Shown: positions 1 to 8,596, numbered from the stretch's first letter. The stretch is DNA of 64,000 nucleotides from an uncultured Ectothiorhodospiraceae bacterium (GCA_947259575.1 CAMYMU010000037.1:126001-190000), one strand, 5' to 3'. Notes: generated from the sequence alone by a model not told the origin. Made by a program: numbers and translations.

Positions 1-354
1 ATCATGAATGACATCAATATGCAGTAGTTCGGCATCATGCACGGTGCCGTCATTACTCACATATTCAATGCGGTACTGTTTGGGTTCAAACACATGCTTT
101 GAAATGACGTGGTAGTTAGTTGCGATCGTGCCATTGTTATCGATAAAAAAGCCGCTACCGATAGTCGATTTTGAGTTGGTGGCTTTATCAACGATACGAA
201 TTTGTAACAGACGGTCCTGATACTGTTTAAAGACCCCTTCTGTTGAGGCTAGACTGGCTGAGGTGTTGGCAAATAGGCATAAGGCTAGCAACACAATATA
301 TCGGCTAGTTCTGCCGATGACGTTCTGACGCCGGTTGAATATGGAGTACAACAT
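1..354 (-). CDS. Secreted trypsin-like serine protease, N-terminal 118 residues (cut by window edge)
   Basis: The reading frame opens at the ATG at 352-354 and runs off the left edge of the window. Residues 1-37 look like a basic N-terminus, a hydrophobic helix (about 19-31) and an Ala/Ser-rich cleavage region, so export is likely. The block GSGFFIDNNGTIATNYHVI (about residues 66-84) is the usual segment around the catalytic His (H82) of trypsin-like S1C/DegP-type proteases. The Asp and Ser of the triad and any PDZ domain would lie outside the window. The gene starts 7 bases after the rdgB stop codon, so it is probably the last visible member of the minus-strand operon. The substrate cannot be told. 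Confidence 0.75.
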   Translation of the reverse strand, partial: MLYSIFNRRQNVIGRTSRYIVLLALCLFANTSASLASTEGVFKQYQDRLLQIRIVDKATNSKSTIGSGFFIDNNGTIATNYHVISKHVFEPKQYRIEYVSNDGTVHDAELLHIDVIHD

Positions 355-361
355 AACTTAA

Positions 362-973
362 TTAAATGAGCTCCTTGCCAGTTTGTCCAGCCAATTTATC
401 TATTAGGCATTGTAGCGCTTTTCCACGATGGCTTAATGCATTCTTTTTATCTGCTGGCAACTGCGCAGAGGTGCAGTTTTCGGAGGGGACATAAAAAATC
501 GGGTCGTAGCCAAACCCATTATCACCCTGAGGCGTCTCGATGATTTGACCTTCCCAGGTTCCTTGGCAGATCAATGGGGTAGGGTCAGTTTCATGCCGCA
601 TCATAACCATCAAACACTGAAAGCGTGCACTCATCGATGGGTTTTCGATTGCTTTGAGGTCATTGAGGAGTTTGTTTAAATTTTCACTATCAGAGGCTCC
701 AACTCCGGCATAACGCGCTGAGTAAATACCAGGAGCGCCTTTTAGTGCATCGACCTCGATACCCGAGTCATCGGCTAATGCGGGAAGTCCCGTGTGTTTG
801 GCCGCATTACGTGCTTTCAGTATTGAGTTTTCAACAAAAGTTAAACCAGTTTCCTCAACTTCTTCGACACCGAACTCAGACTGTGCGACGACTTCAATAT
901 CCAGCTCGGCGAACAGTTGATTGATTTCACGCACCTTGCCGGGGTTGTTACTGGCTAAGACAATCTTTTTCAT
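362..973 (-). CDS. rdgB: RdgB/HAM1 dITP/XTP pyrophosphatase
   Basis: The 203-residue protein is typical of the RdgB/Ham1 non-canonical purine NTP pyrophosphatases, which hydrolyse dITP, ITP and XTP to monophosphates and keep deaminated purines out of DNA and RNA. The N-terminal SNNPGKVREI is the family substrate-binding signature. LADDSGIEVDALKGAPGIYSAR without its ends (about residues 66-86) is the central motif, and DNGFGYDPIF and SHRGKA near the C-terminus are further conserved blocks. It lies 15 bases after rph in the same direction, a common arrangement. The cytosolic function is clear. Confidence 0.96.
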   Translation of the reverse strand: MKKIVLASNNPGKVREINQLFAELDIEVVAQSEFGVEEVEETGLTFVENSILKARNAAKHTGLPALADDSGIEVDALKGAPGIYSARYAGVGASDSENLNKLLNDLKAIENPSMSARFQCLMVMMRHETDPTPLICQGTWEGQIIETPQGDNGFGYDPIFYVPSENCTSAQLPADKKNALSHRGKALQCLIDKLAGQTGKELI

Positions 974-988
974 TTTGAGACCCTGAAA

Positions 989-1747
989 TCACCCGAGTGA
1001 CTCATCAACAACTGCAAGGCTGGCATTCTGTCTTTCTATTAAATGTGTAATGGCATCTTTACCTAGTGCCAACATGGCTTGCAATTCATCTTCTGAAAAA
1101 GCTGCACCTTCCGCTGTGCCCTGGATCTCAATAAAACCGCCTTTGTCATTCATGACGATATTCATATCAGTTTCACAGCTAGAGTCTTCCGGGTAATCAA
1201 GATCGGAAACCGGCATACCCTGGTAAACACCGACTGAGATAGAGGCGATCTGAGAAACAATCGGGTTCTCAGTGATTAAGTTGTTATCGAGCAGGTGTTG
1301 TACTGCATCAGCAAGGGCAACAAACCCCCCGGTGATGGAAGCGGTACGGGTACCACCATCGGCCTGGATAACGTCGCAGTCGATGGTGATCGTATGTTCA
1401 CCCAGTTTTTTCAGATCAACAGCGGCGCGCAGTGAGCGGCCGATGAGTCGCTGAATCTCCATAGTACGTCCACCCTGTTTACCACGCGCGGCTTCCCGGC
1501 CCATGCGACTACCGGTGGAACGAGGCAACATGCCATATTCCGCAGTCACCCAACCTTGTCCTGATCCGCGAAGAAATCCAGGTACGCGTTCTTCGACACT
1601 GGCGGTACATAGCACCTTGGTGTTGCCAAATTCGACAAGCACGGAGCCTTCAGCATGCATGGTGTAGCGACGAGTGAACTTTACTTCACGGATTTCATTC
1701 GGCGCGCGACCACTTGGACGGGCGACCTTGGTATCAGATGAGGACAT
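989..1747 (-). CDS. rph: Ribonuclease PH
   Basis: The 252-residue phosphorolytic 3'-to-5' exoribonuclease trims tRNA 3' ends, using phosphate and releasing nucleoside diphosphates. Typical RNase PH blocks are visible: [20 protein letters not shown] near the N-terminus, [14 protein letters not shown] (about 65-78), [30 protein letters not shown] (about 120-139) and the C-terminal GTAEGAAFS. Family members are about 238 residues; this one has a slightly longer N-terminus with several Arg residues. It is followed closely by rdgB. It may be co-transcribed with the upstream kinase/phosphatase pair, although about 100 bases separate it from the phosphatase stop. Confidence 0.97.
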   Translation of the reverse strand: MSSSDTKVARPSGRAPNEIREVKFTRRYTMHAEGSVLVEFGNTKVLCTASVEERVPGFLRGSGQGWVTAEYGMLPRSTGSRMGREAARGKQGGRTMEIQRLIGRSLRAAVDLKKLGEHTITIDCDVIQADGGTRTASITGGFVALADAVQHLLDNNLITENPIVSQIASISVGVYQGMPVSDLDYPEDSSCETDMNIVMNDKGGFIEIQGTAEGAAFSEDELQAMLALGKDAITHLIERQNASLAVVDESLG

Positions 1748-1844
1748 AATTTGACCTTTATATATAGTATGGAGATTGGATGCGAAAGGATAACGAGAGT
1801 GTCGCTAAGATGCCAGTTTAGATTATCTGACTGGCGGGCGTTTA

Positions 1845-2711
1845 TTACATTTCGTCTTTGTAGAGTTTGAATGTTTGCTCAATGACATCGATGGCGTCCT
1901 CTACAGGGTCAGCCTTTGCTGCCTTGGCGACCTGATCGGTGATACCGTCATTGATGGCGCGCCCCATTAATTGCAGTGACATGATTTGTATTGCCACGGC
2001 ACTGGTGTTATCACTGCTGGGGTAACTCACCTTTTCAGCATTTTCAGCCAGCTTATCTAATGCATCTTTGAGTCGACCATCCATGATCATGGCGCCCATT
2101 TGCATATCATCAATCGGTTCCCACAGACCGTCAGAACAGAGCATGATGATATCTCCAGCATGCAGGCCAACTTCGTTACTCACCGTGACATCCGGGACAT
2201 TGTCACTTAGGCCAATACAGCGTGTCATATAATTACGTAGAGGGTGGGACGATCGTTTGTCGTGACTGATCTCGCCCTTTTGGTAGAGCTTCTCCACGTA
2301 AGAGTGATCCTTGGTACGATAAATAGGAACACTACCGCGGAATAAATAAAGCCGACTATCACCTACGTGTGCCCACCAGGCCTTGCCATTTTGAATTAGA
2401 CACAAAACAGCAGTGGTGCCAGGGTTTAACGGGGGATCCTGTAATTTACCTTCATCAATCACCGCAAAGTGCGCACGATGTAATGCCTGAGTCATAAATT
2501 CTTTTGGATTTTTGATCGGCAGTTTAATCGTTTTAAAGTCTTTGGCGATAGTGTCGACCATTACCTGTGCAGCTAACTCTCCACCGGTGCGGCCACCCAG
2601 TCCATCACCTAACACCAGCAAGACGGTGTTATCGCGCTCGAAGGAAGCTACCCGATCCTGATTGATGTTTCGGTTACCTAAACGACTTGTGCTGCCAATT
2701 ACATATTGCAT
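1845..2711 (-). CDS. PP2C-family Ser/Thr protein phosphatase
   Basis: The soluble 288-residue protein has the metal-binding motifs of PP2C/PPM phosphatases: NQDR (D19), the GDGLGG block (D36), AHVGDSRLYLFR, CSDGLWEPI and SSDNTSAVAIQI near residue 235. It should remove phosphate from Ser/Thr residues using Mn2+ or Mg2+. I chose the ATG at 2711, giving MQYVIGSTS. An alternative TTG at 2720 overlaps the kinase stop codon and would add three residues. The kinase gene ends 5 bases upstream, so the two are almost certainly translated as a kinase/phosphatase pair. The C-terminal 50 residues are not obviously part of the catalytic fold. The cellular target is unknown. Confidence 0.9.
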   Translation of the reverse strand: MQYVIGSTSRLGNRNINQDRVASFERDNTVLLVLGDGLGGRTGGELAAQVMVDTIAKDFKTIKLPIKNPKEFMTQALHRAHFAVIDEGKLQDPPLNPGTTAVLCLIQNGKAWWAHVGDSRLYLFRGSVPIYRTKDHSYVEKLYQKGEISHDKRSSHPLRNYMTRCIGLSDNVPDVTVSNEVGLHAGDIIMLCSDGLWEPIDDMQMGAMIMDGRLKDALDKLAENAEKVSYPSSDNTSAVAIQIMSLQLMGRAINDGITDQVAKAAKADPVEDAIDVIEQTFKLYKDEM

Positions 2712-2716
2712 AGTGA

Positions 2717-3622
2717 TCAAAATCTAAATAACGATTTTTTCTCCTGCAGCTTTTTACCATTCAGTGCTTCGATTAATTTGTCGACCGACTGAGGGCGTAA
2801 CATTGGATCCACTTCCATGGCCCAATCCACTGCCTCCAGTAGATGGGACGAATAATTTTTCTTAAAGGCATTTGCCGCTGGGCGTAAGTTATCTTTCTCA
2901 CGGCGTTCCGGTGATGAGGGTGGCGAGACACCTTCAAGGCAGGCACGCATGGTTGCGCCAATGGCATAAATATCGGTCCAGGGTCCGACATAACCACCCG
3001 GGTCTAATTGTTCTATTGGCGAAAAGCCAGGCGTGATCACCTGGTTTGGTTGAAACTGGCGTGTCTGCATCATTTCATGCACGGCACCGAAATCCAGAAG
3101 CAGTGGATTTGCACCAGTGCGAAGATGAATATTGCTTGGCTTGATATCGAGATGGAGCAGACCCTTACTGTGAATCATCTGCAGGCCATCGAGCAAAGGC
3201 AAGAACACGGCCTTTAAGAATGGCTCGCTAAGGTTGCCTTTATGTTTTTTGATATAGGCCTGCATGTTCACCCCTTCCTCATATTCCATCACCATGTAGA
3301 CGGTACCATTGTCACGGAAGAAGTTAATTACATTGACAATGTTGGGGTGTTTCAGTGTCGTGAGTGTGCTGGCTTCCTGAAAGAATAAACGCCGACCATG
3401 AGCAAAGCGGTCTTTATGTTGCTCGGCCGCAGGGATGACGGACATGTTCTCATTACGCGTCGCCATCGAGCTGGGCATGTATTCTTTGATAACTACCGCT
3501 TTAGGACCATCATCCGGTGTGGCGAGATAGACGATACTAAAACCACCACCACCGAGGACGCTCTCGATGGTAAATGTATCGAGTCGGGTGCCGGGAGGGA
3601 GGACGTCTGCTGGAATGGCCAT
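2717..3622 (-). CDS. Eukaryotic-type (Hanks) Ser/Thr protein kinase, cytosolic
   Basis: The 301-residue protein is essentially a bare kinase domain. It has a glycine loop (GGGGFS, about 24-29), an ATP-binding Lys in VIKEY (K46), a catalytic loop HLDIKPSN (157-164) and DFG (177-179). A C-lobe block with TDIYAIGAT follows. HRD is replaced by HLD: the Asp (D159) and Lys (K161) are kept but the RD arginine is lost, so control through activation-loop phosphorylation may be relaxed. There is no transmembrane helix and no PASTA sensor, unlike PknB. It precedes the PP2C gene with near-overlap, so reversible Ser/Thr phosphorylation of shared targets is inferred. No secretion-system genes lie nearby. 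Confidence 0.92.
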   Translation of the reverse strand: MAIPADVLPPGTRLDTFTIESVLGGGGFSIVYLATPDDGPKAVVIKEYMPSSMATRNENMSVIPAAEQHKDRFAHGRRLFFQEASTLTTLKHPNIVNVINFFRDNGTVYMVMEYEEGVNMQAYIKKHKGNLSEPFLKAVFLPLLDGLQMIHSKGLLHLDIKPSNIHLRTGANPLLLDFGAVHEMMQTRQFQPNQVITPGFSPIEQLDPGGYVGPWTDIYAIGATMRACLEGVSPPSSPERREKDNLRPAANAFKKNYSSHLLEAVDWAMEVDPMLRPQSVDKLIEALNGKKLQEKKSLFRF

Positions 3623-3664
3623 GCTTTAATTCAGGTAGCTAGATTATAAAATTCGTTTATGAAA

Positions 3665-3680
3665 TACCATTATAGTGGTA
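3665..3680. promoter_or_regulatory. Imperfect palindrome in the divergent kinase/yicC intergenic region
   Basis: TACCA at 3665-3669 and TGGTA at 3676-3680 form an inverted repeat with a 6-base centre that includes TATAGT. It lies between the divergent starts at 3622 and 3778, where an operator or overlapping promoter would be expected. There is only sequence symmetry to go on, and no regulator is suggested. Confidence 0.25.
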
Positions 3681-3777
3681 ATAGGCTTATATTTAAAAGT
3701 CCACATTGCTGGAGTTGTTACAGTTTATTAAGTCGGCTACAGTGTGTCCCCACTTGAGTAATATTTGTAGGTGTCGA

Positions 3778-4644
3778 ATGATTCGAAGTATGACTGCCTT
3801 TGCCAGGCAGGAAATTGCGGAGCCCTGGGGGGTCTTAACCCTTGAACTACGTTCAGTCAATCAACGTTATCTGGACGTTTCATTTCGCCTGCCTGAAGAA
3901 ATACGTGTGGTTGAAACAAAGCTTCGCGAGGGAATCCAAAAGGCTCTCAGCAGGGGCAAGGTAGATTGCACGGTTCGTTATCAACCACAGCAAGCAGGCG
4001 CCGAAGATATCCAGCTGGATGACAAACTTATTCAGCAACTCGCCAATGCTAGTGTCCAAGTCGAAAAACATTTTTCAGAAGTACGTCCGGTTAGCGCACT
4101 AGAAGTTATGCGCTGGCCCGGCGTGTTGCAAACACCAGAAGTCGAAGCCGAGGTATTACATGGCGCAGCGTTAAAACTTTTAGATGATGCATTAAAAGAT
4201 TTGATCAAGGCTCGTGAACGCGAAGGTGAAAAACTCAAACAAATTCTTGAGCAACGTTGCGATGGTATTAGTGAAATAGTGATTGAAGTTGGCAAACTGG
4301 TTCCTGAAATTAAAGCCAACTGGCGCGAACGTCTCATGACTCGCCTCAGCGAAATCAAAGGCGAGCTGGATGACACTCGTCTGGAACAAGAGCTTGCCTT
4401 TATGGCGCAGAAGGTTGATGTCGATGAAGAGATCGATCGTTTGAATACACACATCGACGAAGTCAAACGTGTCCTACAACAATCCAAACCCGTGGGGCGT
4501 CGGCTTGATTTTTTAATGCAGGAACTTAATCGTGAGGCGAATACACTGGGATCGAAGTCAACCGATGCCCGCACGGGTACGGCATCAGTTGATTTAAAAG
4601 TATTGATCGAACAAATGCGCGAGCAAGTTCAAAATATTGAGTAA
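3778..4644 (+). CDS. yicC: YicC family protein (endoribonuclease-type)
   Basis: The 288-residue protein matches the usual YicC length (287 in E. coli). The start is the ATG at 3778, giving MIRSMTAFAR, the conserved N-terminus; the longer open frame from 3706 adds an unconserved segment. Further family blocks are LELRSVNQRYLDVSFRLPEE (about 21-40), the coiled-coil C-terminal half, and DVDEEIDRLNTH plus GRRLDFLMQELNREANT near the end. YicC proteins have been reported to cut RNA; the physiological role is still being defined. yicC usually lies next to gmk, but here gmk is 3.3 kb downstream behind two inserted genes. Confidence 0.93.
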   Translation: MIRSMTAFARQEIAEPWGVLTLELRSVNQRYLDVSFRLPEEIRVVETKLREGIQKALSRGKVDCTVRYQPQQAGAEDIQLDDKLIQQLANASVQVEKHFSEVRPVSALEVMRWPGVLQTPEVEAEVLHGAALKLLDDALKDLIKAREREGEKLKQILEQRCDGISEIVIEVGKLVPEIKANWRERLMTRLSEIKGELDDTRLEQELAFMAQKVDVDEEIDRLNTHIDEVKRVLQQSKPVGRRLDFLMQELNREANTLGSKSTDARTGTASVDLKVLIEQMREQVQNIE

Positions 4645-4701
4645 CTTATTTCATTAAAAAATTATATTAACGGTCTTCAGGCGCTCGGGGGAGATAACTG
4701 A

Positions 4702-5748
4702 ATGAATGGGGAACAGACATTATTCCAACGATTGTGGAAATTTAAAGCGCATGCCTTTTCAACTGTATTTTTGATTATCTCATTTGTACTTTTCCTACCT
4801 GTTCTAATTATTGCCCTATCACTTTTAGATAATAAATCCGGTTTTGACTCTATTCCCTGGCTAATTTTCTGGGTTGGTTGCTCTGCGATAATAATGCTTT
4901 TCTCGTTGATAGCCATGATTTTGCTGATTGTTTCCTGGATAAAAAAGAAAGACAGGAAGATCTCAGAATATCTTTTTCTTGCACACCTTATCTTATTTTT
5001 AAGTCCATGGGGGTTAGGTTACGGTTATTTTTATTATCAAGATTATAAACGCCACGTCCAGGAAAGAGCGCATTACCAAAGTATGAGCCTGGATCAACAA
5101 CTGGCTTATCAGTTGCAATATTGGAATTATCATTACCCGGATCAACGATACGGTAAAGAAAAAGATATTGAGCGTTTGATTCGAGAGGGTGCAAATATTG
5201 ATGCACTAGATGCGACTGGTTTCAGCCCCTTATGCCATGCTGCCCGGCAGGGCTATAAGCCGAAAACGGTGAAGTATATTCTTGATATGGGTGCAAAACT
5301 TAATCAGCAGTGTGCTGAAGGCAAAACTGCGATTCACATTGCTGCCAGGTATTGTCACCAAGCAAATATGAAAGTTTTAGCCGAGTATGCAAATGATTTA
5401 GCGGTACGTTCAGAAAAAAATGACTCGCTATTTGATCTTGTGATGAAAGGTGTAAAACGAAACCCGAACAATTGTGTACTTACGGCGCTGGTTCTTCAAA
5501 AGCATGGTGTGGACATCAAACAACAAGATTCGAGCGGTAATACGCTTTTGCACAAGGTTACTCCGCGTGCATCATTAGATGCTGTTCGTTTGCTTGTGGA
5601 AGCAGGTTTTGATGTCAACGCCAAGAATAATGATGGACTCACTCCAAGAAACCTAGCTATTCAACACTACGAAAAAAATAAATACTCGACCAATCATCCT
5701 GTTCTAAATTTTCTCGAAGAGAAGGAAAAAATGAACACACCTAATTAA
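4702..5748 (+). CDS. Membrane-anchored ankyrin-repeat protein
   Basis: The 348-residue protein has three hydrophobic helices in the first 110 residues (about 15-38, 50-76 and 86-106), then a soluble region. Ankyrin-type repeats run from about 165 to the end, recognisable by blocks such as DATGFSPLCHAARQG, EGKTAIHIAARY, SGNTLLHKVT and NDGLTPRNLAIQHY. Ankyrin repeats bind proteins; the partner is unknown. The ATG at 4702 follows GGGGGAG with suitable spacing. Base composition is more A+T-rich than yicC, and the gene splits the usual yicC-gmk pair, so it may be an acquired insertion. A stem-loop terminator follows directly. Confidence 0.75.
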   Translation: MNGEQTLFQRLWKFKAHAFSTVFLIISFVLFLPVLIIALSLLDNKSGFDSIPWLIFWVGCSAIIMLFSLIAMILLIVSWIKKKDRKISEYLFLAHLILFLSPWGLGYGYFYYQDYKRHVQERAHYQSMSLDQQLAYQLQYWNYHYPDQRYGKEKDIERLIREGANIDALDATGFSPLCHAARQGYKPKTVKYILDMGAKLNQQCAEGKTAIHIAARYCHQANMKVLAEYANDLAVRSEKNDSLFDLVMKGVKRNPNNCVLTALVLQKHGVDIKQQDSSGNTLLHKVTPRASLDAVRLLVEAGFDVNAKNNDGLTPRNLAIQHYEKNKYSTNHPVLNFLEEKEKMNTPN

Positions 5749-5785
5749 ACACTGTTAGTTATTAATTAAACAGTGTTCGGTTTTT
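5748..5785 (+). terminator. Rho-independent terminator after the ankyrin gene
   Basis: AACACTGTT (5748-5756) and AACAGTGTT (5769-5777) are perfect inverted 9-base arms around a 12-base loop. CGG and a T run follow. The first arm overlaps the TAA stop codon of the ankyrin gene. Confidence 0.7.
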
Positions 5786-5912
5786 AAATTCAAAGTGATT
5801 TTGTAAACTCTTTGTAAAAAAGCAACGGAATCTCGATTCGACAATAGAAATAACCAAAAATATTCTCATAATTAAACCTGTCAGATTACATCATTGAAAA
5901 TGCATTTCATTG

Positions 5913-5927
5913 ACACATTTGATGTGT
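5913..5927. promoter_or_regulatory. Perfect inverted repeat upstream of the HExxH protein gene
   Basis: ACACAT-TTG-ATGTGT is a perfect 6-base inverted repeat. It overlaps a TTGACA hexamer (5910-5915) about 85 bases before the ATG at 6000. A TATAAA lies at 5929-5934, but the 13-base spacing is too short for a standard sigma-70 promoter. An operator is possible; nothing more can be said from sequence. Confidence 0.3.
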
Positions 5928-5999
5928 ATATAAACGTCAGCAAGAAGAATTAGGGTTAAAACCAATTTGCTGACACTAATGAATAATATGGAGGTTACA

Positions 6000-7718
6000 A
6001 TGTTAAATCGAATCAGTCTTTGCATTGCATGTTTCAGTGCAATGTGCTCAAGTCAGGCCTTGGCCAGCTCACATGAAAACACAGTAAGTTTTGAAGTCAC
6101 GCCAAACGTAGTACGCACGGATGGTAGCGACAGTGCCTATGTTGAAGTGAGTATGAATGGCCCCGTTAATCGTGTTTACCTGAAGAATATTTTTCCAGAA
6201 TTTATTGTCCCTGATGAACAACGTAATGAGTATGATTTACACGATGATGGTTTAAATGGTGATCGTGTCGCGGGTGATTATATCTTTACTGGTGGACCGT
6301 TTACTTATGATGTGACGAAAGGGAATCCAGCATTTTTCCACTATGGTTTGGATACGGTTGATAGTCCATACGGTGTTAGAGATTATGCGATAGCAAGTTT
6401 AATCGAATTTGTGGATAGTGATGGCATTCCAGGAAGGCTGTTGCATGGTCCGCGAATCATATTGCTCGATGCTAATCTTGCTGTACCTGACAGTAAACGA
6501 CTGTCGGCTGATATGCATGCAACTGCTAATGTAGTTAATTTAAAGACGACTACGAAAATTGCTCAGCACAATTTACGTAGTTTGAGTGGGTCGAGTATTA
6601 CGGATGCCTCTAAGTCGATCTATAAACGGTTACCAGATAACTTTGACTTTTTATATTTACTACCAACAAGTGTTATCGAACGGGTCCCATATAATACTGG
6701 GCAAAACTTCGTGAAGGGTACCTCGGTACCTGCGCAAGTAGATTTTACTGGCTCTGCAGTAGTACCTCGTGATGATACCGCTGCGTTTGGAAGCAATGGC
6801 CGTTTAAAATCATTTATTACGCTCGATACTCTGAGAAGAGGAATGGAGACTAACAATGCTCTGCATGAAATGATGCATTATTGGCTTGTAAGGTTTGATC
6901 AAAGCCTGGGTGTTAATGTTGGTAGTCATTACAATCCTTTTTCAAACGCAGGAGGGATATTAAGGGGAGGTACCTGGTCTGCAAATAGTGATGGAACGTA
7001 TACACGTGATTGTCCAATACCGCCTACTTTTACTGAAGCAACCAGTCTTGAAAAATATATGATGGGTTTTGAGGAAGCTGAGCAGGTAGAACCTGTTCTT
7101 ACGGTTGATAACTCGGTTGATACGGTTTACCAATGTGGGCAATCGATTGTAGGAAATATTCGAACCACGACTATTGAGGATATACAGGCTATACATGGAC
7201 CACGTTTACCTGGTGTTGCCGATTCGCAAAAGCAATTTAATATTGGATTTGTCATAGAAACAAACGATCGCTTCCTTACAGAGCCAGAGCTAGTCTTTTA
7301 TGACTTGATGGCGAGACACTTTACGAAAACGATCGCCGAAGGCGAACCTAATCCGGTTATACGACAGTACAACTGGGCCAGCATCAACCGCTTTTTTGGA
7401 CCAGGTGTGTCATTCACTAGTGATGTTCCTTATTTAGTTCCTCCCGCGGTAACTAACGTCAGTGCTCGCAGTAAACGCTATAAAGTCAACGTCGTTTGGG
7501 ATGCGCTTGAAGATGCAGACAGCTATCTCGTTTATAGCAAAGCTAACTATGAAGATGATTTTAAACTCGCTGGTGAAGTGGCCTATCCAGTCTTTGTGGA
7601 TCAAATCCCCAGAGATGCGACAAGCGTAACGTATTACATCACGGCTAAAAATACACATGGCGTAGGACCAGAGTCTGCGACGGTGGTGGCGGTGCCAACT
7701 ACACGTAGACGCCGTTAA
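6000..7718 (+). CDS. Secreted protein with HExxH metalloprotease-like motif and C-terminal fibronectin-III-like domain
   Basis: The 572-residue protein starts at the ATG at 6000, which is preceded by GGAGG; the frame also opens at 5967 without a ribosome-binding site. A signal peptide ends near SQALA (residue 22). Residues about 28-110 form a beta-rich domain with DDGLNGDRVAGDYIF, typical of calcium-dependent 'choice-of-anchor' modules. NALHEMMHYW (about 286-295) contains HExxH, a zinc-protease signature, followed by a Gly-rich region. Residues about 482-568 look like a fibronectin type III domain (VTNVSARSKRYKVNVVWDAL), and the protein ends in four basic residues. A secreted or surface metalloprotease or zinc-binding protein is plausible. 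The third metal ligand is not obvious, so activity is unproven. Confidence 0.6.
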   Translation: MLNRISLCIACFSAMCSSQALASSHENTVSFEVTPNVVRTDGSDSAYVEVSMNGPVNRVYLKNIFPEFIVPDEQRNEYDLHDDGLNGDRVAGDYIFTGGPFTYDVTKGNPAFFHYGLDTVDSPYGVRDYAIASLIEFVDSDGIPGRLLHGPRIILLDANLAVPDSKRLSADMHATANVVNLKTTTKIAQHNLRSLSGSSITDASKSIYKRLPDNFDFLYLLPTSVIERVPYNTGQNFVKGTSVPAQVDFTGSAVVPRDDTAAFGSNGRLKSFITLDTLRRGMETNNALHEMMHYWLVRFDQSLGVNVGSHYNPFSNAGGILRGGTWSANSDGTYTRDCPIPPTFTEATSLEKYMMGFEEAEQVEPVLTVDNSVDTVYQCGQSIVGNIRTTTIEDIQAIHGPRLPGVADSQKQFNIGFVIETNDRFLTEPELVFYDLMARHFTKTIAEGEPNPVIRQYNWASINRFFGPGVSFTSDVPYLVPPAVTNVSARSKRYKVNVVWDALEDADSYLVYSKANYEDDFKLAGEVAYPVFVDQIPRDATSVTYYITAKNTHGVGPESATVVAVPTTRRRR

Positions 7719-7728
7719 CTGAAGATTT

Positions 7729-7776
7729 CGATCATGGTGTGGTTAAAAAGAACATTCTTTAATCATGCCATGATCG
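7729..7776 (+). terminator. Inverted repeat after the HExxH protein gene
   Basis: CGATCATGG (7729-7737) pairs perfectly with CCATGATCG (7768-7776). The loop has some further internal pairing. No T run follows, so it may be a transcript-end structure rather than an efficient intrinsic terminator. Confidence 0.4.
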
Positions 7777-7895
7777 AGTCTTAACCGGACCTGGCAACAG
7801 CCAGCAATAATTTTAGTGATGCAATGAAAATCGGAAATGTACTGAAACTGTTAAGAACGAGCAGGATCTAATCACAAAATTCGCAAACTTTTATC

Positions 7896-7901
7896 TATAA
7901 T
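7896..7901 (+). promoter_or_regulatory. Putative -10 element of a gmk promoter
   Basis: A perfect TATAAT lies 34 bases before the gmk start codon in the 216-base gap after the inserted genes. No convincing -35 box is present at 16-18 bases upstream, so the promoter may be activator-dependent or not real. It would give gmk its own transcription start, separate from yicC. Confidence 0.4.
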
Positions 7902-7934
7902 GCTCTTATCTAGACACTTTGATTAGGGATAAGA

Positions 7935-8555
7935 ATGAGCGACCAACCCCGCGGTACACTATATATATTCTCTGCACCCTCCGGTGCCGGCAAGACTTCG
8001 CTGGTGACGGCCCTGTTAGAGAGTACAGATAACATCATGGTCTCAGTTTCGCATACCACGCGTGCGCCACGTGAAGGTGAGGTGAATGGCCAGCACTATC
8101 ATTTCATTGATGTGCCGACTTACGACAAAATGGTCGCGGCCGATGACTTTGTCGAGCATGCCCAGGTGTTTGATAATTTTTACGGCACCTCACAGGCAGC
8201 GATCGAGGCCAAATTGGCCGAAGGACAGGATGTGATCCTGGAGATAGATTGGCAAGGTGCTCGCCAGGTACGTGAGCGTATGCAGACAACAAGTGTATTT
8301 ATCCTGCCTCCCTCTCGTCCTGAACTGGAGAATCGACTGCGTGGACGGGGTACGGACAGTGATGAGATTATCCAGCGCCGTATGCGGGATGCAATCACCG
8401 AAATGGAGCACTATGGGGAATACGATTATCTGGTGGTGAATGACGATTTTGATACCGCTTTGTTAGAATTGAGAGCGATTGTAACCAGCCAGCGCCTGTG
8501 TTTATCTCGCCAGAAGGATGAATTGGAGCGACTTTTGAGCCAATTGCTGGCCTGA
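7935..8555 (+). CDS. gmk: Guanylate kinase
   Basis: The 206-residue enzyme phosphorylates GMP to GDP with ATP. The P-loop is SAPSGAGKTSL (residues 13-23). The GMP-binding region SHTTRAPREGEVNGQHYHF (about 39-57) and ILEIDWQGARQVR (about 100-112) follow. AGGGATAAGA before the ATG gives a good ribosome-binding site. It heads the gmk-rpoZ-spoT order found across gammaproteobacteria; GMP/GDP supply upstream of a ppGpp enzyme is a familiar pairing. Confidence 0.98.
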   Translation: MSDQPRGTLYIFSAPSGAGKTSLVTALLESTDNIMVSVSHTTRAPREGEVNGQHYHFIDVPTYDKMVAADDFVEHAQVFDNFYGTSQAAIEAKLAEGQDVILEIDWQGARQVRERMQTTSVFILPPSRPELENRLRGRGTDSDEIIQRRMRDAITEMEHYGEYDYLVVNDDFDTALLELRAIVTSQRLCLSRQKDELERLLSQLLA

Positions 8556-8567
8556 TCTAGCTTTGGC

Positions 8568-8596
8568 TGGATTGATTAGGGACTAGCCAGTATAAT
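8568..8596 (+). promoter_or_regulatory. Putative rpoZ-spoT promoter
   Basis: TATAAT at 8591-8596 has a weak -35 candidate (TGGATT, 8568-8573) 17 bases upstream. Transcription would start near 8603 and give a leader of about 90 bases containing the repeated motif at 8620-8667. The -10 is consensus; the -35 is poor. Confidence 0.5.

Noticed and set aside
1845-3622. Kinase/phosphatase pair as part of a type VI secretion or phage-defence system
   Set aside because: No tss, effector, nuclease or other defence genes lie nearby; neighbours are RNA and nucleotide housekeeping genes.
4032-4574. 180-residue open frame antisense to yicC
   Set aside because: Ser/Arg/Thr-rich translation with no domain, fully inside the clear yicC gene; an antisense shadow.
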